DNA of 34,761 bases from Candidatus Kaiserbacteria bacterium (GCA_020428905.1 JAGQLY010000007.1:1-34761), one strand, 5' to 3'. Positions 7,885 to 15,591 are shown, numbered from the stretch's first letter. Made by a program: numbers and translations. Notes: generated by a model from the sequence alone, not told the origin.

Positions 7885-8919
7885 TCACAACACCGGTTCG
7901 CGTCCGTTCTTTTTGAAAAAGTACCCCTCGAGTGAGTAGCGGTCGTATCCGTAAAAGATAAATGCAATTGGAATACCGATGAGAATAAGATGTGGCCACA
8001 CCGCTTCACCAAAGTACCATAGCGAAAGTGAGAGCCAAAAGAGCATGAAGAGGGCGGTGAAGCGTATTTCCACACCCAGGATAAAGAAGAGGCCTATGAG
8101 TATCTCGATAATAGCAGCACCGAGTACCAAGAAGTGGGCTTCAAATCCAAAGAAGGTGAGGAGATCGGGATATTCTGTGGTCACTGCAAGTGCGAGTTCA
8201 TTGTGAAATACTTTTGCGTAGAGTGATGCAAAGATGAGTGATACACCAAATGCAATGCGTAGTATGAGAAATGCGTATGGTGCGAGGACTGTCTTGAGTC
8301 TAAGAAACCAGTGTGGTGCACGCGCAGCGTCGTGACCTTTGTGGTGAAAGGCGAGATGGTGCGCACCCAGAAGACCGATGAGGACGAGCTCGCCAGCGTA
8401 ATTGAGATAGGTGAGCATGTACCAACCGTGTGTCGTAATTTCTGCAATAAAAAGCATGAGTGCTCCGAGTGTGGCAATGCGCGCGTACACGCCAAGCATC
8501 GTCATGATACCAACGACGACAAGGAGTCCGGTGACTAGGGGTGAGAATGCACCAAAAGTGTCGTCAAGGGGGAGTTCTGGTCCAAAGAGTGCGCCGTAGT
8601 ATGCACTTGCAAGAAATGAAGCGCCGATAGCAATACGGCTCGCTACCGGTGCGTACGGCGGTAGCTTTGCAAGGAACGGATCAAGTTTGTGCTCCAGGAA
8701 TCGAGAAATAGATGCAAAGAAAACCAAAAAGACGACCAAGAATGCAACGAAACCCCACAGAAGAAAGTCAGTGAGGTTTGCTTGTATGACTTCGAGAAAA
8801 GAAAAGCTCGGTGCTTGGAGCGCCGCTTCGCGTACGTCCTCCGGGAGGACGTACACCTCGTGTGCAAACGCAAGGTTTGGCACGAATGAAAAAAGAACAA
8901 ACAAAAAACGACGCAGCAT
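7885..8919 (-). CDS. DoxX-like integral membrane protein with internal duplication
   Basis: 344 residues from ATG 8919. The start was chosen because MLRRFLFVLFSFVPNLAFAHE is a clean signal peptide; the upstream in-frame ATG at 8952 lies before the -10-like TACACT (8930-8935). About 8-9 further hydrophobic segments follow. Two halves look alike: each has a (L/A)PYA...RIA(I/F)G.S...AS.Y entry followed by helices ending in a Tyr/His-containing loop (WYMLTYLNYAGE and LWYFGEAVWPH), so the protein looks like two DoxX/TQO-type four-helix modules in tandem. DoxX-like proteins are linked to quinone or thiol redox chemistry, but the substrate is unknown. It is divergent from the repeat protein at 8998. 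Confidence 0.6.
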   Translation of the reverse strand: MLRRFLFVLFSFVPNLAFAHEVYVLPEDVREAALQAPSFSFLEVIQANLTDFLLWGFVAFLVVFLVFFASISRFLEHKLDPFLAKLPPYAPVASRIAIGASFLASAYYGALFGPELPLDDTFGAFSPLVTGLLVVVGIMTMLGVYARIATLGALMLFIAEITTHGWYMLTYLNYAGELVLIGLLGAHHLAFHHKGHDAARAPHWFLRLKTVLAPYAFLILRIAFGVSLIFASLYAKVFHNELALAVTTEYPDLLTFFGFEAHFLVLGAAIIEILIGLFFILGVEIRFTALFMLFWLSLSLWYFGEAVWPHLILIGIPIAFIFYGYDRYSLEGYFFKKNGREPVL

Positions 8920-8997
8920 AGGTATTTTTAGTGTACCACACACGCTGTGCATTAACGTACCGTGTGCAGAAGCTTGAATGATACAATCGTAGTATCG

Positions 8998-10020
8998 ATG
9001 ATGCGTCGGTTCTTCACAACCTTCAACGTTTTTCTTTTTTGTTCTCTAGTTTGTGCGGGGGGTGTGCTTGTGTTGTTGCAAGCACGTGCAGATACTGAAG
9101 TAACGCTCCCGGTCGTTGAATTTGTTGATGGCCACACAGTGACTCCAACAGATGTATATTATCTCGCTGTTGCGGTCGATGAGGCACTCGTTACTCTCCA
9201 CAACTTACATACTGAATTTACCAAACCAAGAATTAGCGACACGATACGACCGCCAGACGTGTTTGAGCGCGTGGTGTTGTTGGCTGAAGAATTTAATACG
9301 GTGCACCGAGGTGTTCTTGGTCAAACAGCGATTGATCCAGAGGTGCTGGTGGCATTTAAGGATGTGCCACTCTACGCAGAGCCACAACCAAAACACGTCT
9401 ATTCTGTCTTGAATCTGATGCGTACCGCCCTTGAAGATCGGGGGGTGTTTGTAGAATACGACGGCATACGTTCGCCGAAACAGCCGTCGGACGTGTTTCA
9501 GGTGTTGCGAGAAATATCTGCGCACCATGTTGAAATTCTCGATCGAGGCATAGCCATTCCGTGGAATCAACCCAAACGCGTGTACGAAACAAATCTCTTT
9601 GAGATGTACACTATTTTGAAATACTACGCCGACAGAGAGGGTGTGACAGTGCCCGATTTCACGTTCCCAGAGGAGCCGGAGCCAAATATACAACCTCGTC
9701 ACGTGTACCAAGTACAGCTCGAGCTCTATGAAGGCCTCACCGCGCTTATTGTACGGGACAATCCTGAGTATCAGCCGGTCATATTTCATTCAGTAGAAGA
9801 GCTTGGGACCATTGAGCCAGGCGACGTCTTCGATCTCACCCGCATCATTCTCAGTGAGCTCAAACGATTTGTTGGTGAAGCGCCACCGCCGAGCAGTGAG
9901 CTGGTTGATAAGTATTTGAACTGGGAATTTGGTCGCAACGCTGTTGTACCGGGGGATGTGTACAAATTGGTCAGTTTTAATTCAACTATTGTCGAGGCAC
10001 TTCTTACCCACGCACGTTAA
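8998..10020 (+). CDS. Exported repeat protein with eight Px(D/H/R)V(Y/F) helical repeats
   Basis: About 340 residues. The N-terminus MMRRFFTTFNVFLFCSLVCAGG... is a signal peptide ending near ARADTE, so the mature protein is extracytoplasmic. It consists of eight units of about 35-50 residues, each opening with a Pro, a short turn and V(Y/F): TPTDVYY, RPPDVFE, QPKHVYS, QPSDVFQ, QPKRVYE, QPRHVYQ, EPGDVFD, VPGDVYK. Each is followed by an amphipathic helix, so a solenoid of helical hairpins is likely. ATG 8998 or 9001 is preferred because a TACAAT -10 (8982-8987) is 10 nt upstream. The hybrid histidine kinase starts 2 nt after its stop, so it probably supplies or modifies the signal for that kinase (inference). 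I know no name for the family. Confidence 0.65.
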   Translation: MMRRFFTTFNVFLFCSLVCAGGVLVLLQARADTEVTLPVVEFVDGHTVTPTDVYYLAVAVDEALVTLHNLHTEFTKPRISDTIRPPDVFERVVLLAEEFNTVHRGVLGQTAIDPEVLVAFKDVPLYAEPQPKHVYSVLNLMRTALEDRGVFVEYDGIRSPKQPSDVFQVLREISAHHVEILDRGIAIPWNQPKRVYETNLFEMYTILKYYADREGVTVPDFTFPEEPEPNIQPRHVYQVQLELYEGLTALIVRDNPEYQPVIFHSVEELGTIEPGDVFDLTRIILSELKRFVGEAPPPSSELVDKYLNWEFGRNAVVPGDVYKLVSFNSTIVEALLTHAR

Positions 10021-10022
10021 AT

Positions 10023-12365
10023 ATGGAACAACGACACGTAACAACATACGCACCACACATTGTTCGCCTCATGCTTGTTGGTGGGAACCTCGCGCTGTGG
10101 GCAGCAGCACTCTGCCAGGTGGGGTGGTTAGGCACTAAGGAGATACATGGCATGGTGGAACTTGCTGCTGCTTTCACCGCACTCTCAGTGGGTATTATGG
10201 CGCTCATTCGATACTATGCGCAGGCATCAGTACCGCTGTTGCTCATCGGATGTGGCTTTTTGGCAGTCTTCTTTCTCGACTTAGCGAACGCGCTTATTGT
10301 TAATCCGTCCTTCAATACCTTCTTTACACGCGGCACCAACGCGCTCTTACCGTGGAGCTGGTTTGCATCACGAATTGTCCTTGGCGCACTCCTCCTTGTT
10401 GCAATGGTCTACCTCGTAAAGCATCGCACGGTAACGCGGGTCCGACCGATAGTGTGGTATTTCGTCACCATCGTACTCACTGTCTTCGTGTTGAGCTACT
10501 ACACACTACTCCCAATCCCGCGCGCATACTATCCTGACTTCTTTATCTTCCGGCCGTGGGAGCTGCTTCCGGGGGTGCTCTTTGTGGGAGCGTTTGTGCT
10601 TTTGATGCGGAGCGATGCTTGGAAAGCAGATCGCTTCTACCAGTGGCTTTCGGTAGCGCTTCTGGTCAACGTTGGAGTGCAGTTCTTCCTTATGCCGTTC
10701 TCGTCTGTACTTTTTGATGCACCATTTATTGCGGCGAAAGTCGCCAAGCTACTTTCGTACGTGTTCGTACTTACCGGTTTCTTGAGCAGTATCACCGAGC
10801 TCTATGAAAAGACAAAAATCCAAGCGGACGATTTGCGCAAATTTAAACTCGCCCTCGACCAAACATCCGACCAGGTCATGATTACCGATATTGATGGCAA
10901 GGTATTGTATGCAAACCAAGGCGTCGCGCGCCTTACCGGATACGATCTCTCCGAAGTGCTGCAACATACGGTATGGAACGGTGAGCTCTGGGAGTCGCCG
11001 ATGGATCGTGCGTTTTATACAAACCTATGGAAAACAATCAAGAAAAAGAAGCAAACGTTCACAGGGGAAGTCACTAACAAACGAAAAGACGGGACCGAGT
11101 ATATCACCGCACTCACGATATCGCCGGTGTCTTCAGGGGGTGACGACGAGCAGTACTTCATTGGTATCGAACGCGATATCACTGAGGAGAAGCAAATAGA
11201 TAAAGCAAAGACGGAGTTTGTTTCGCTCGCGTCACATCAGCTGCGCACACCGCTCTCTTCGATCAACTGGTATACTGAAATGTTGCTTGATGGCGATGCG
11301 GGGAAGATCAATAAGGAACAGCGAGAGTTTCTCACAGAGGTGAAAGAGGGGAGTCGGCGCATGGTTGATTTGGTCAATAGTCTTCTCAATGTCTCGCGAC
11401 TTGAGCTTGGTACCTTTATGATTGAGCCAGAAGCCACTGACATTGTTGCGCTTGCGGAATCAGTTGTTGACGAACAGCGACCACGCATCACAGAAAAGGG
11501 GCACACCTTCACCACTAAGTTTGCCAAGCGAATACCAGCCATGAATGTTGATACGAAGCTGTTGCGTATGGTATTCCAAAACTTGGTTTCAAACGCAGTG
11601 AAATACACGCCAAACAACGGCCAACTCACCTTTGAAATAAAGAAAGATACTAAGAATAAACGAGTCGCTATTACCATAGCGGACAACGGTATCGGTATTC
11701 CAACAGAGCAACAGAAGCAGATATTTGGAAAGCTGTTTCGTGCTGACAACGCAGTCGCATCCGAGACTGACGGTAACGGTCTTGGGCTCTATATTGTGAA
11801 GTCGGTCATCGAAGAATCGGGTGGCACCATTCGGTTTGAGTCAGAAGAAGGGAAGGGGACATCATTCTTTATTACTCTTCCCGAAAAGGGTATGATACAC
11901 CGCGCCGGATCGAAGATGCTTGATGCAACACCCGGCTATGAGACAAAGGCAAAGCAGATCACAAAGAAAAAAAAGGTAGTGGCACCATCACCACTCAAAG
12001 GGCGAACGATACTGGTAATAGAGGACGAACCAACACAGCGCACGACACTGCGCCGACGACTATCGAAAGAGGGTGCAAAAGTGCTCAAAGCAAAAGACGG
12101 GGCAGAAGGGCTCACACTTGCGCTTGCGAAACATCCTGAACTTATTTTCCTCGACATCGTCATGCCAAACATGAATGGACTCGAAATGGAAGAGGTGCTG
12201 CGGAAAGATGTCTGGGGCAAGGAGGTGCCGGTGATTGCGCTGACCAATATTGACGACACGACCAAAATAAAACAACTAGAAAATCGTAAGAGCTTCAAAT
12301 ATCTCCTCAAAAGCAATGTTGCCCTCGACGATATTGTTGCTGCCGCGAAAGATGTATTGGGGTAG
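10023..12365 (+). CDS. Hybrid sensor histidine kinase with 7-TM input, PAS and C-terminal receiver
   Basis: 780 residues. Residues about 10-260 form seven or so TM helices, a MASE-like or 7TM sensor of unrecognised type. A linker leads to a PAS domain (about 273-388, ending in IERDITEE). HisKA follows with SLASHQLRTPLSSINW, phospho-acceptor His405. HATPase_c has the N box NLVSNAVKYTPN (Asn524), G1 DNGIGIP and G2 GNGLGLYIVKS. After a Lys-rich linker, a receiver (about 660-780) has VIEDEPTQ and the acceptor Asp711 in LIFLDIVMPNMNG. There is no output domain and no separate DNA-binding regulator nearby, so the phosphate must pass to a partner elsewhere or the receiver acts by protein contact. 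It is translationally coupled to the exported repeat protein. The kinase call is secure; the signal is unknown. Confidence 0.93.
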   Translation: MEQRHVTTYAPHIVRLMLVGGNLALWAAALCQVGWLGTKEIHGMVELAAAFTALSVGIMALIRYYAQASVPLLLIGCGFLAVFFLDLANALIVNPSFNTFFTRGTNALLPWSWFASRIVLGALLLVAMVYLVKHRTVTRVRPIVWYFVTIVLTVFVLSYYTLLPIPRAYYPDFFIFRPWELLPGVLFVGAFVLLMRSDAWKADRFYQWLSVALLVNVGVQFFLMPFSSVLFDAPFIAAKVAKLLSYVFVLTGFLSSITELYEKTKIQADDLRKFKLALDQTSDQVMITDIDGKVLYANQGVARLTGYDLSEVLQHTVWNGELWESPMDRAFYTNLWKTIKKKKQTFTGEVTNKRKDGTEYITALTISPVSSGGDDEQYFIGIERDITEEKQIDKAKTEFVSLASHQLRTPLSSINWYTEMLLDGDAGKINKEQREFLTEVKEGSRRMVDLVNSLLNVSRLELGTFMIEPEATDIVALAESVVDEQRPRITEKGHTFTTKFAKRIPAMNVDTKLLRMVFQNLVSNAVKYTPNNGQLTFEIKKDTKNKRVAITIADNGIGIPTEQQKQIFGKLFRADNAVASETDGNGLGLYIVKSVIEESGGTIRFESEEGKGTSFFITLPEKGMIHRAGSKMLDATPGYETKAKQITKKKKVVAPSPLKGRTILVIEDEPTQRTTLRRRLSKEGAKVLKAKDGAEGLTLALAKHPELIFLDIVMPNMNGLEMEEVLRKDVWGKEVPVIALTNIDDTTKIKQLENRKSFKYLLKSNVALDDIVAAAKDVLG

Positions 12366-12418
12366 GGACTAATCTGTCCTCACATCCTGAAACTGGTACT
12401 TTCGAACACTATCACTAA

Positions 12419-12565
12419 TGTCAAAGGGTTTCCTGTTTTGCTCCGCTGGACGAGTTTGATCTAATTTTCAAGGAGTGGAGCGACTATGAAAATGGAAATA
12501 CTCTTGTGGTGCGAACCTTGGATTGGTTGAGTATTGAAAAAGAGTTGGCTATTTTGAATCTATAA
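12419..12565 (+). pseudogene. Possible 3' remnant of a lost gene
   Basis: This frame is open for 48 codons after a stop at 12416 and reads ...LDEFDLIFKEWSDYE.. and ..LVVRTLDWLSIEKELAIL.., ending at TAA 12563-12565. It has protein-like composition but no usable start. It could be the tail of a gene whose front was removed when the island inserted. The alternative is chance. The rest of 12366-12571 holds nothing I can name. Confidence 0.2.
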
Positions 12566-12571
12566 AAGAAA

Positions 12572-12600
12572 TGGGCCCCGCGAGAGTGTCGCGGAGCCCA
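12572..12600 (-). terminator. Intrinsic terminator of the MSHF-type gene
   Basis: An 11-bp stem with one mismatch (12573-12583 against 12590-12600), GAGTG-type loop, rich in GC. Read on the minus strand it is followed by ATTTCTTTTATA. It lies just beyond the stop at 12606. Confidence 0.7.
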
Positions 12601-12605
12601 AGAGT

Positions 12606-13139
12606 TTAGAAGTGGAGGTCAGCCAGAAATGCGGCAGCATTGTCATGTTCGAGGAAGAGTTCTTGAACTTTCCGCTCCCATTCATCTGCTTTACGCTGGC
12701 TCTCAGGGTCAGACGTGCTGTAAAGCCACGGCCCATCTACCCACTCCCCATCAGGAGTTACAACTGCCCGACAGACCTTCTCTTCAATACCAGAGAGGAA
12801 CATATGCTCCCATCGGTTCCGAGGTATCAGGTCAACTAAATTGCCATAATCAAAGTGGCCATCGGGGTTTTGTGTCGAAAGAGCATACAGCCCTTCTTCG
12901 TCGACACCTCCCGCATCACCGTTCCAGTCCTCTAGCTTGGTAGCCAATTCTTGAAGATCGGTGGTTTTGTAGTGTTTCGATATTCTCTCAACCTCATCCG
13001 CATCAAAGCGTCGCTTATATTCCGGCACATCTCGATTGAGGTCGAACTTGGTCATCACGTCAGCGGCCTTGTCTGCCAACTGATGGTCTGACTCATCGTT
13101 TTCACGGTTTACTAGGATACAAACGTTGAAGTGTGACAT
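12606..13139 (-). CDS. MSHF-type phage-like protein of unknown function
   Basis: 177 residues from ATG 13139. AAGGAGAA sits 7-8 nt upstream, which decides this start over the in-frame ATG at 13175. The protein begins MSHFNVCILVNRE and later has NPDGHFDYGNLVDLIPRNRW and CRAVVTPDGEWVDG. These parallel a family common in phages and plasmids that starts MSHFTVLV and has an NP..KWDWY..GGRW turn and a TPDGEW motif. The function of that family is unknown. It is soluble and acidic. It is driven by a promoter that is duplicated upstream of the kinase gene at 16118, and it has its own terminator. The resemblance is from memory and moderate. Confidence 0.65.
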   Translation of the reverse strand: MSHFNVCILVNRENDESDHQLADKAADVMTKFDLNRDVPEYKRRFDADEVERISKHYKTTDLQELATKLEDWNGDAGGVDEEGLYALSTQNPDGHFDYGNLVDLIPRNRWEHMFLSGIEEKVCRAVVTPDGEWVDGPWLYSTSDPESQRKADEWERKVQELFLEHDNAAAFLADLHF

Positions 13140-13372
13140 AGTCTTTTCTCCTTTATGGAGCGTGATTGCTCGCAAGGAGATTCATATACCCGCTTACCTC
13201 TTTCGAGGGGGAGAAGGGTGGAGAACTGTACTTCCTCAAAACCTTGATTACCCAAAGGGGTCAGGAGGACGTCCCGAAGGACTTTTCGAGTCGTTGTACC
13301 AGTAAAATTCCCGATACAACCTAGCTCCAATGCTGTGTTGATTTAATTACTTGCGTATTTAAAATCAAACTC
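13140..13372 (-). other. Long untranslated leader between shared promoter and MSHF-type gene
   Basis: About 230 nt separate the TTGACG-N17-TATTAT promoter (13373-13401) from the ATG at 13139. I see no convincing ORF: an open frame from TTG 13330 overlaps the gene start and lacks a ribosome site. A GTCC-TTCG-GGAC hairpin occurs inside. The length suggests leader-level control or a lost gene. Confidence 0.35.
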
Positions 13373-13410
13373 ATAATAACGCAGTATTTACACTGCGTCA
13401 AGTAATGCTC
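13373..13410 (-). promoter_or_regulatory. Promoter with embedded dyad, copy 1
   Basis: On the minus strand: -35 TTGACG (13396-13401), 17-nt spacer, -10 TATTAT (13373-13378). The spacer contains CAGTGTAAATACTG, a CAGT-N6-ACTG dyad. The same block, with three substitutions and a 1-nt indel over about 38 nt, recurs at 16150-16188 before the kinase gene. A dyad sitting between -35 and -10 is a classic repressor position. Confidence 0.65.
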
Positions 13411-13499
13411 CGATTATTTAACTCTGTTAGAACATGGTTTATGCAAAATGATGTCAAAGTGACAATACCAAACTGGCGAAGTGATGGCGTTTTGATGTA

Positions 13500-13733
13500 T
13501 CAGGAATGACTGCGGTCGCACGCACCAAGTTCTTCTCGAGAAAGTTGTTCAACAAAATCTATGTCACCGTTTGAATCGTAGGTGATTTTATCAACACACC
13601 GTCTGTGGTGTTTGCCATTACATTCAACCACCTCCTCAATACTTTCACCTGTAGGGAGTGTTTCTTTTACTATTTTTTCAATAGTTCGAAATCGTGCTGG
13701 CTTCTCACCTTCGAAACTTGGTATTTTTTCCAT
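13500..13733 (-). CDS. Small acidic protein of unknown function
   Basis: 77 residues starting MEKIPSFEGEKPARFRTIEK and containing a Cys-Asn-Gly-Lys-His-His-Arg-Arg-Cys stretch near residues 39-46. It is not recognised. It is soluble and charged, and two Cys flanking a His pair could bind metal (guess). Support for expression is a TAGAAT -10 box (13740-13745) exactly 6 nt before the ATG, the same leaderless geometry seen in core genes of this window. It lies on the left flank of the large palindrome. It could still be a chance ORF. Confidence 0.45.
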   Translation of the reverse strand: MEKIPSFEGEKPARFRTIEKIVKETLPTGESIEEVVECNGKHHRRCVDKITYDSNGDIDFVEQLSREELGACDRSHS

Positions 13734-13794
13734 ACAAAAATTCTATCACTGAATCATCCGTGTGACATCATAAAGATAGCAATATGCTGTATTT

Positions 13795-14227
13795 GCTCCG
13801 TCTATATGATGAAATCCGAACTTACTTTCAGTCGCGAAGCGACTAACGCTGGCCGCGCGGAGCGCGTGGTGACGCGATACTTCCGCGTACGCATTGGCGT
13901 TCGCGGTAGTGCCCACAACGGCGCAAAGCAATCCCATTGCTTCGCGCCCTTCCGCCTCGTCACCTCGGCGGTACGCCCTCCAGAAAAATCCTTTGCAGTA
14001 TTCCTTTTTCTTTTTTGGCGGGGGATACTTTTTTGGATATGGAAAAGGATTTTTCTGGAGGGCGTACCGCCGGAACGACAGTGGAGGCGGAAGGAGGCGC
14101 GTATCGCATCACCACGCAATCGGAGCGTACGCGGAAGTATCGCGTCACCACGCGCTCCGCGCGTGACCACTTTGATCAATCGCTTCGCGACTGAAAGTAA
14201 GTTCGGATTTCATCATATAGACGGAGC
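13795..14227. repeat. 433-bp interrupted palindrome with three perfect inverted-repeat blocks
   Basis: Three nested exact inverted repeats share one centre near 14011: 48 bp (13795-13842 with 14180-14227), 39 bp (13854-13892 with 14125-14163) and 29 bp (13966-13994 with 14044-14072). The stretches between blocks pair only partly. The right arm also holds two imperfect direct copies of a TATCGC(A/G)TCACCACGC unit. The centre is T-rich. A transcript across it could fold into one very long hairpin. It carries no gene: long open frames over it on both strands come from the symmetry. It could be a MITE-like element, a fold-back element or a recombination target. Confidence 0.85.
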
Positions 14228-14253
14228 CAAACAGAACACCCATCAAATTCTCG

Positions 14254-14380
14254 GTCGCCTACGGCGACAGGGAGCGGAAAATCAGCAAGGATTTTCCACG
14301 GGTTTTGCCAAGAAACGGCAAGCGCCCGATCCCGCAAAAGCGGGTTCAATGTTCTCCGAACATTCTCTGCATTTGCAGAG
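14254..14380. repeat. String of six consecutive perfect hairpins
   Basis: Stem-loops in order: GTCGCC-TAC-GGCGAC (14254-14268); an 8-bp stem at 14276-14283/14290-14297; TTGCC/GGCAA (14305-14321); CCCGC-AAAA-GCGGG (14331-14344); AATGTTC-TCC-GAACATT (14348-14364); CTCTGCA-TT-TGCAGAG (14365-14380). All have short loops and they sit nearly end to end. None has a proper T-run. They lie between the palindrome and a serine recombinase start, so they may be a structured leader RNA or recombination-site DNA. Confidence 0.7.
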
Positions 14381-14441
14381 TGAGCCAATCTTTTTTCTTT
14401 TACTTCGCAAAAGTGAAGCGATAATTTAACCCAAAAGCGAT

Positions 14442-14594
14442 ATGAAAAAATTCTTTCTCTACATTCGCAAATCTACAGACGAGGACAATCGCCAAGTGCT
14501 TTCGCTCGAAGCACAAGAATTTGAATTGAATTTTACTCAAATCCGTGTTATCATAGAATACTTGTTCTTTTCATTAAAATCACTGCAAAAATGA
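14442..14594 (+). pseudogene. Serine recombinase, N-terminal fragment only
   Basis: A 50-codon ORF starting MKKFFLYIRKSTDEDNRQ and continuing VLSLEAQEF. This is the start of the resolvase/invertase catalytic domain: the (Y)IRKST serine nucleophile region and the S.E.Q helix. Full enzymes of this kind have several hundred residues. Homology stops after about 30 residues (near 14530) and the frame ends at 14594. The break coincides with the promoter of the next gene, so the recombinase was cut by the arrival of the 277-aa gene cassette or by deletion. It cannot be catalytically active. Confidence 0.75.
14526..14554 (+). promoter_or_regulatory. Promoter of the 277-aa gene
   Basis: -35 TTGAAT (14526-14531), 17-nt spacer, -10 TATCAT (14549-14554); an alternative -10 TAGAAT overlaps at 14554-14559. 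It lies at the point where the recombinase homology ends. Confidence 0.5.
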
Positions 14595-14645
14595 GACAAA
14601 CACCCTGTCTTCCACCAAATGGAATATAGCGTGTTTGTCTCATTT
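14589..14645 (+). promoter_or_regulatory. Two-tier hairpin in the leader of the 277-aa gene
   Basis: A perfect 15-bp outer stem (14589-14603 with 14631-14645) encloses a 5-bp inner stem TTCCA/TGGAA (14610-14614, 14620-14624). It lies in the 5' leader about 55 nt before the ATG and has no T-run after it, so it is not a simple terminator. It could be an RNA control element, an operator dyad or a transposon-end relic. Confidence 0.6.
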
Positions 14646-14700
14646 CGAGCACAGACCGCAATTGTCAGAGCGAGATCTGATACATACGAGGAGAGTCATT

Positions 14701-15534
14701 ATGACGAGCCTACTGACTGAAACGCCAGGGAGCGAACTGCATGCGACCTGGGAAGTGCTTTCTGCGGCTGGTGCAAATCGCGCTGGCTTGAAAAACATCA
14801 GGACCAGCCCCGCGGTGGCCGCGGCTGTCGTCAAAGCGATGAGTGTGCACCAACGGCGTGCCGGACACGTCTATCCGCCCGAATACAAACCGCTTGGCAT
14901 CGTCGAGCAGGTCAAGGTATTGCAGAAGGTTCCGGCATTCGCCGAACTGGACGCGGCCTGGGCGCTCAACGAAGCGCCGGCATGGTATGACGACCTTGAC
15001 TTGCCTGACTGGATCGAGAACCCTCTCGTCTACGTCTGGCACGAATCGCTCGGTGGCTACCACAATGCTCTCGATCTGATCCTCAAGGCCATCGCCAAGG
15101 AACGCAAGTTCTACAACTACCGTGACGGTCAGCTGACGCCGGAACGTCTGCGTCAGAGCGAAGCAACGCGCGAAGCAGAGCTGAAGCTCAAAGCCGACCA
15201 GCCCGGTGACTTCCTGATCGTCCCGAGCCAAGTGGGCGACCGCTGGGGTAACTACCCCGTCAAGGAAGTTCGTGAGTCGTATGACGAAGGCGAATTCGGT
15301 CACGGTTCGGTGGCTGGCGGATGTCTGATCCTGTCTCATCCGAACCGCATCGTGCGTTTCGATGAACTGGACATGGACTTCCCGGGCGACGAGTTCGATG
15401 ACCCGGATGCCGATGATCCCTTTGGCCGCGCCCCGGACTTCTTGTTCTACGACGGCGGGGTCAAGTTCGGCGCGCGCCACGTTGGCAATGCCCACGGCCA
15501 CTTTGGCTCTGTGTCTGGCTTCTTTCCGCAGTGA
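14701..15534 (+). CDS. Foreign-looking soluble protein of unknown function
   Basis: 277 residues from ATG 14701. GAGGAGAG lies 6-8 nt upstream, so the longer in-frame opening at 14635 is rejected. No family is recognised. The N-terminal half is helical (LHATWEVLSAAGANRAGLKN). The middle has Trp/Tyr-rich segments. The C-terminus is acidic (about 240-258) and ends with GARHVGNAHGHFGSVSGFFPQ. There is no signal peptide or TM. Codon use is unlike the neighbours, with Leu mostly CTG and many GAC, GGC and CGT codons, which suggests recent transfer. It has its own promoter, a hairpin leader and a GC-rich terminator, so it is a self-contained cassette wedged between a beheaded recombinase and an IS200-type remnant. 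Confidence 0.8.
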   Translation: MTSLLTETPGSELHATWEVLSAAGANRAGLKNIRTSPAVAAAVVKAMSVHQRRAGHVYPPEYKPLGIVEQVKVLQKVPAFAELDAAWALNEAPAWYDDLDLPDWIENPLVYVWHESLGGYHNALDLILKAIAKERKFYNYRDGQLTPERLRQSEATREAELKLKADQPGDFLIVPSQVGDRWGNYPVKEVRESYDEGEFGHGSVAGGCLILSHPNRIVRFDELDMDFPGDEFDDPDADDPFGRAPDFLFYDGGVKFGARHVGNAHGHFGSVSGFFPQ

Positions 15535-15591
15535 TCTTTGAGGATTGAAGGTTTGACCTTGTTGAACCTTTGATTTTTGAATCCCCACATT

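Noticed and set aside
12484-12530. 14-codon ORF after an AAGGAG
   Set aside because: The spacing to the ATG is long and the peptide is too short to support.
13112-13330. Minus-strand 72-codon frame upstream of the MSHF-type gene
   Set aside because: It starts with TTG, has no Shine-Dalgarno and overlaps the well-supported start at 13139.
13405-13509. Plus-strand 34-codon ORF starting inside repeat copy 1
   Set aside because: The repeat is better explained as a minus-strand promoter. The ORF has no ribosome site and no resemblance to any protein.
14254-14380. CRISPR array
   Set aside because: The stems differ in sequence from one another and there is no regular repeat-spacer pattern. No CRISPR array is visible anywhere in the window.
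13605-14429. A 274-codon open frame across the palindrome
   Set aside because: It exists because the palindrome mirrors open frames on both strands. The translation is low-complexity and Arg-rich, with no start signal.
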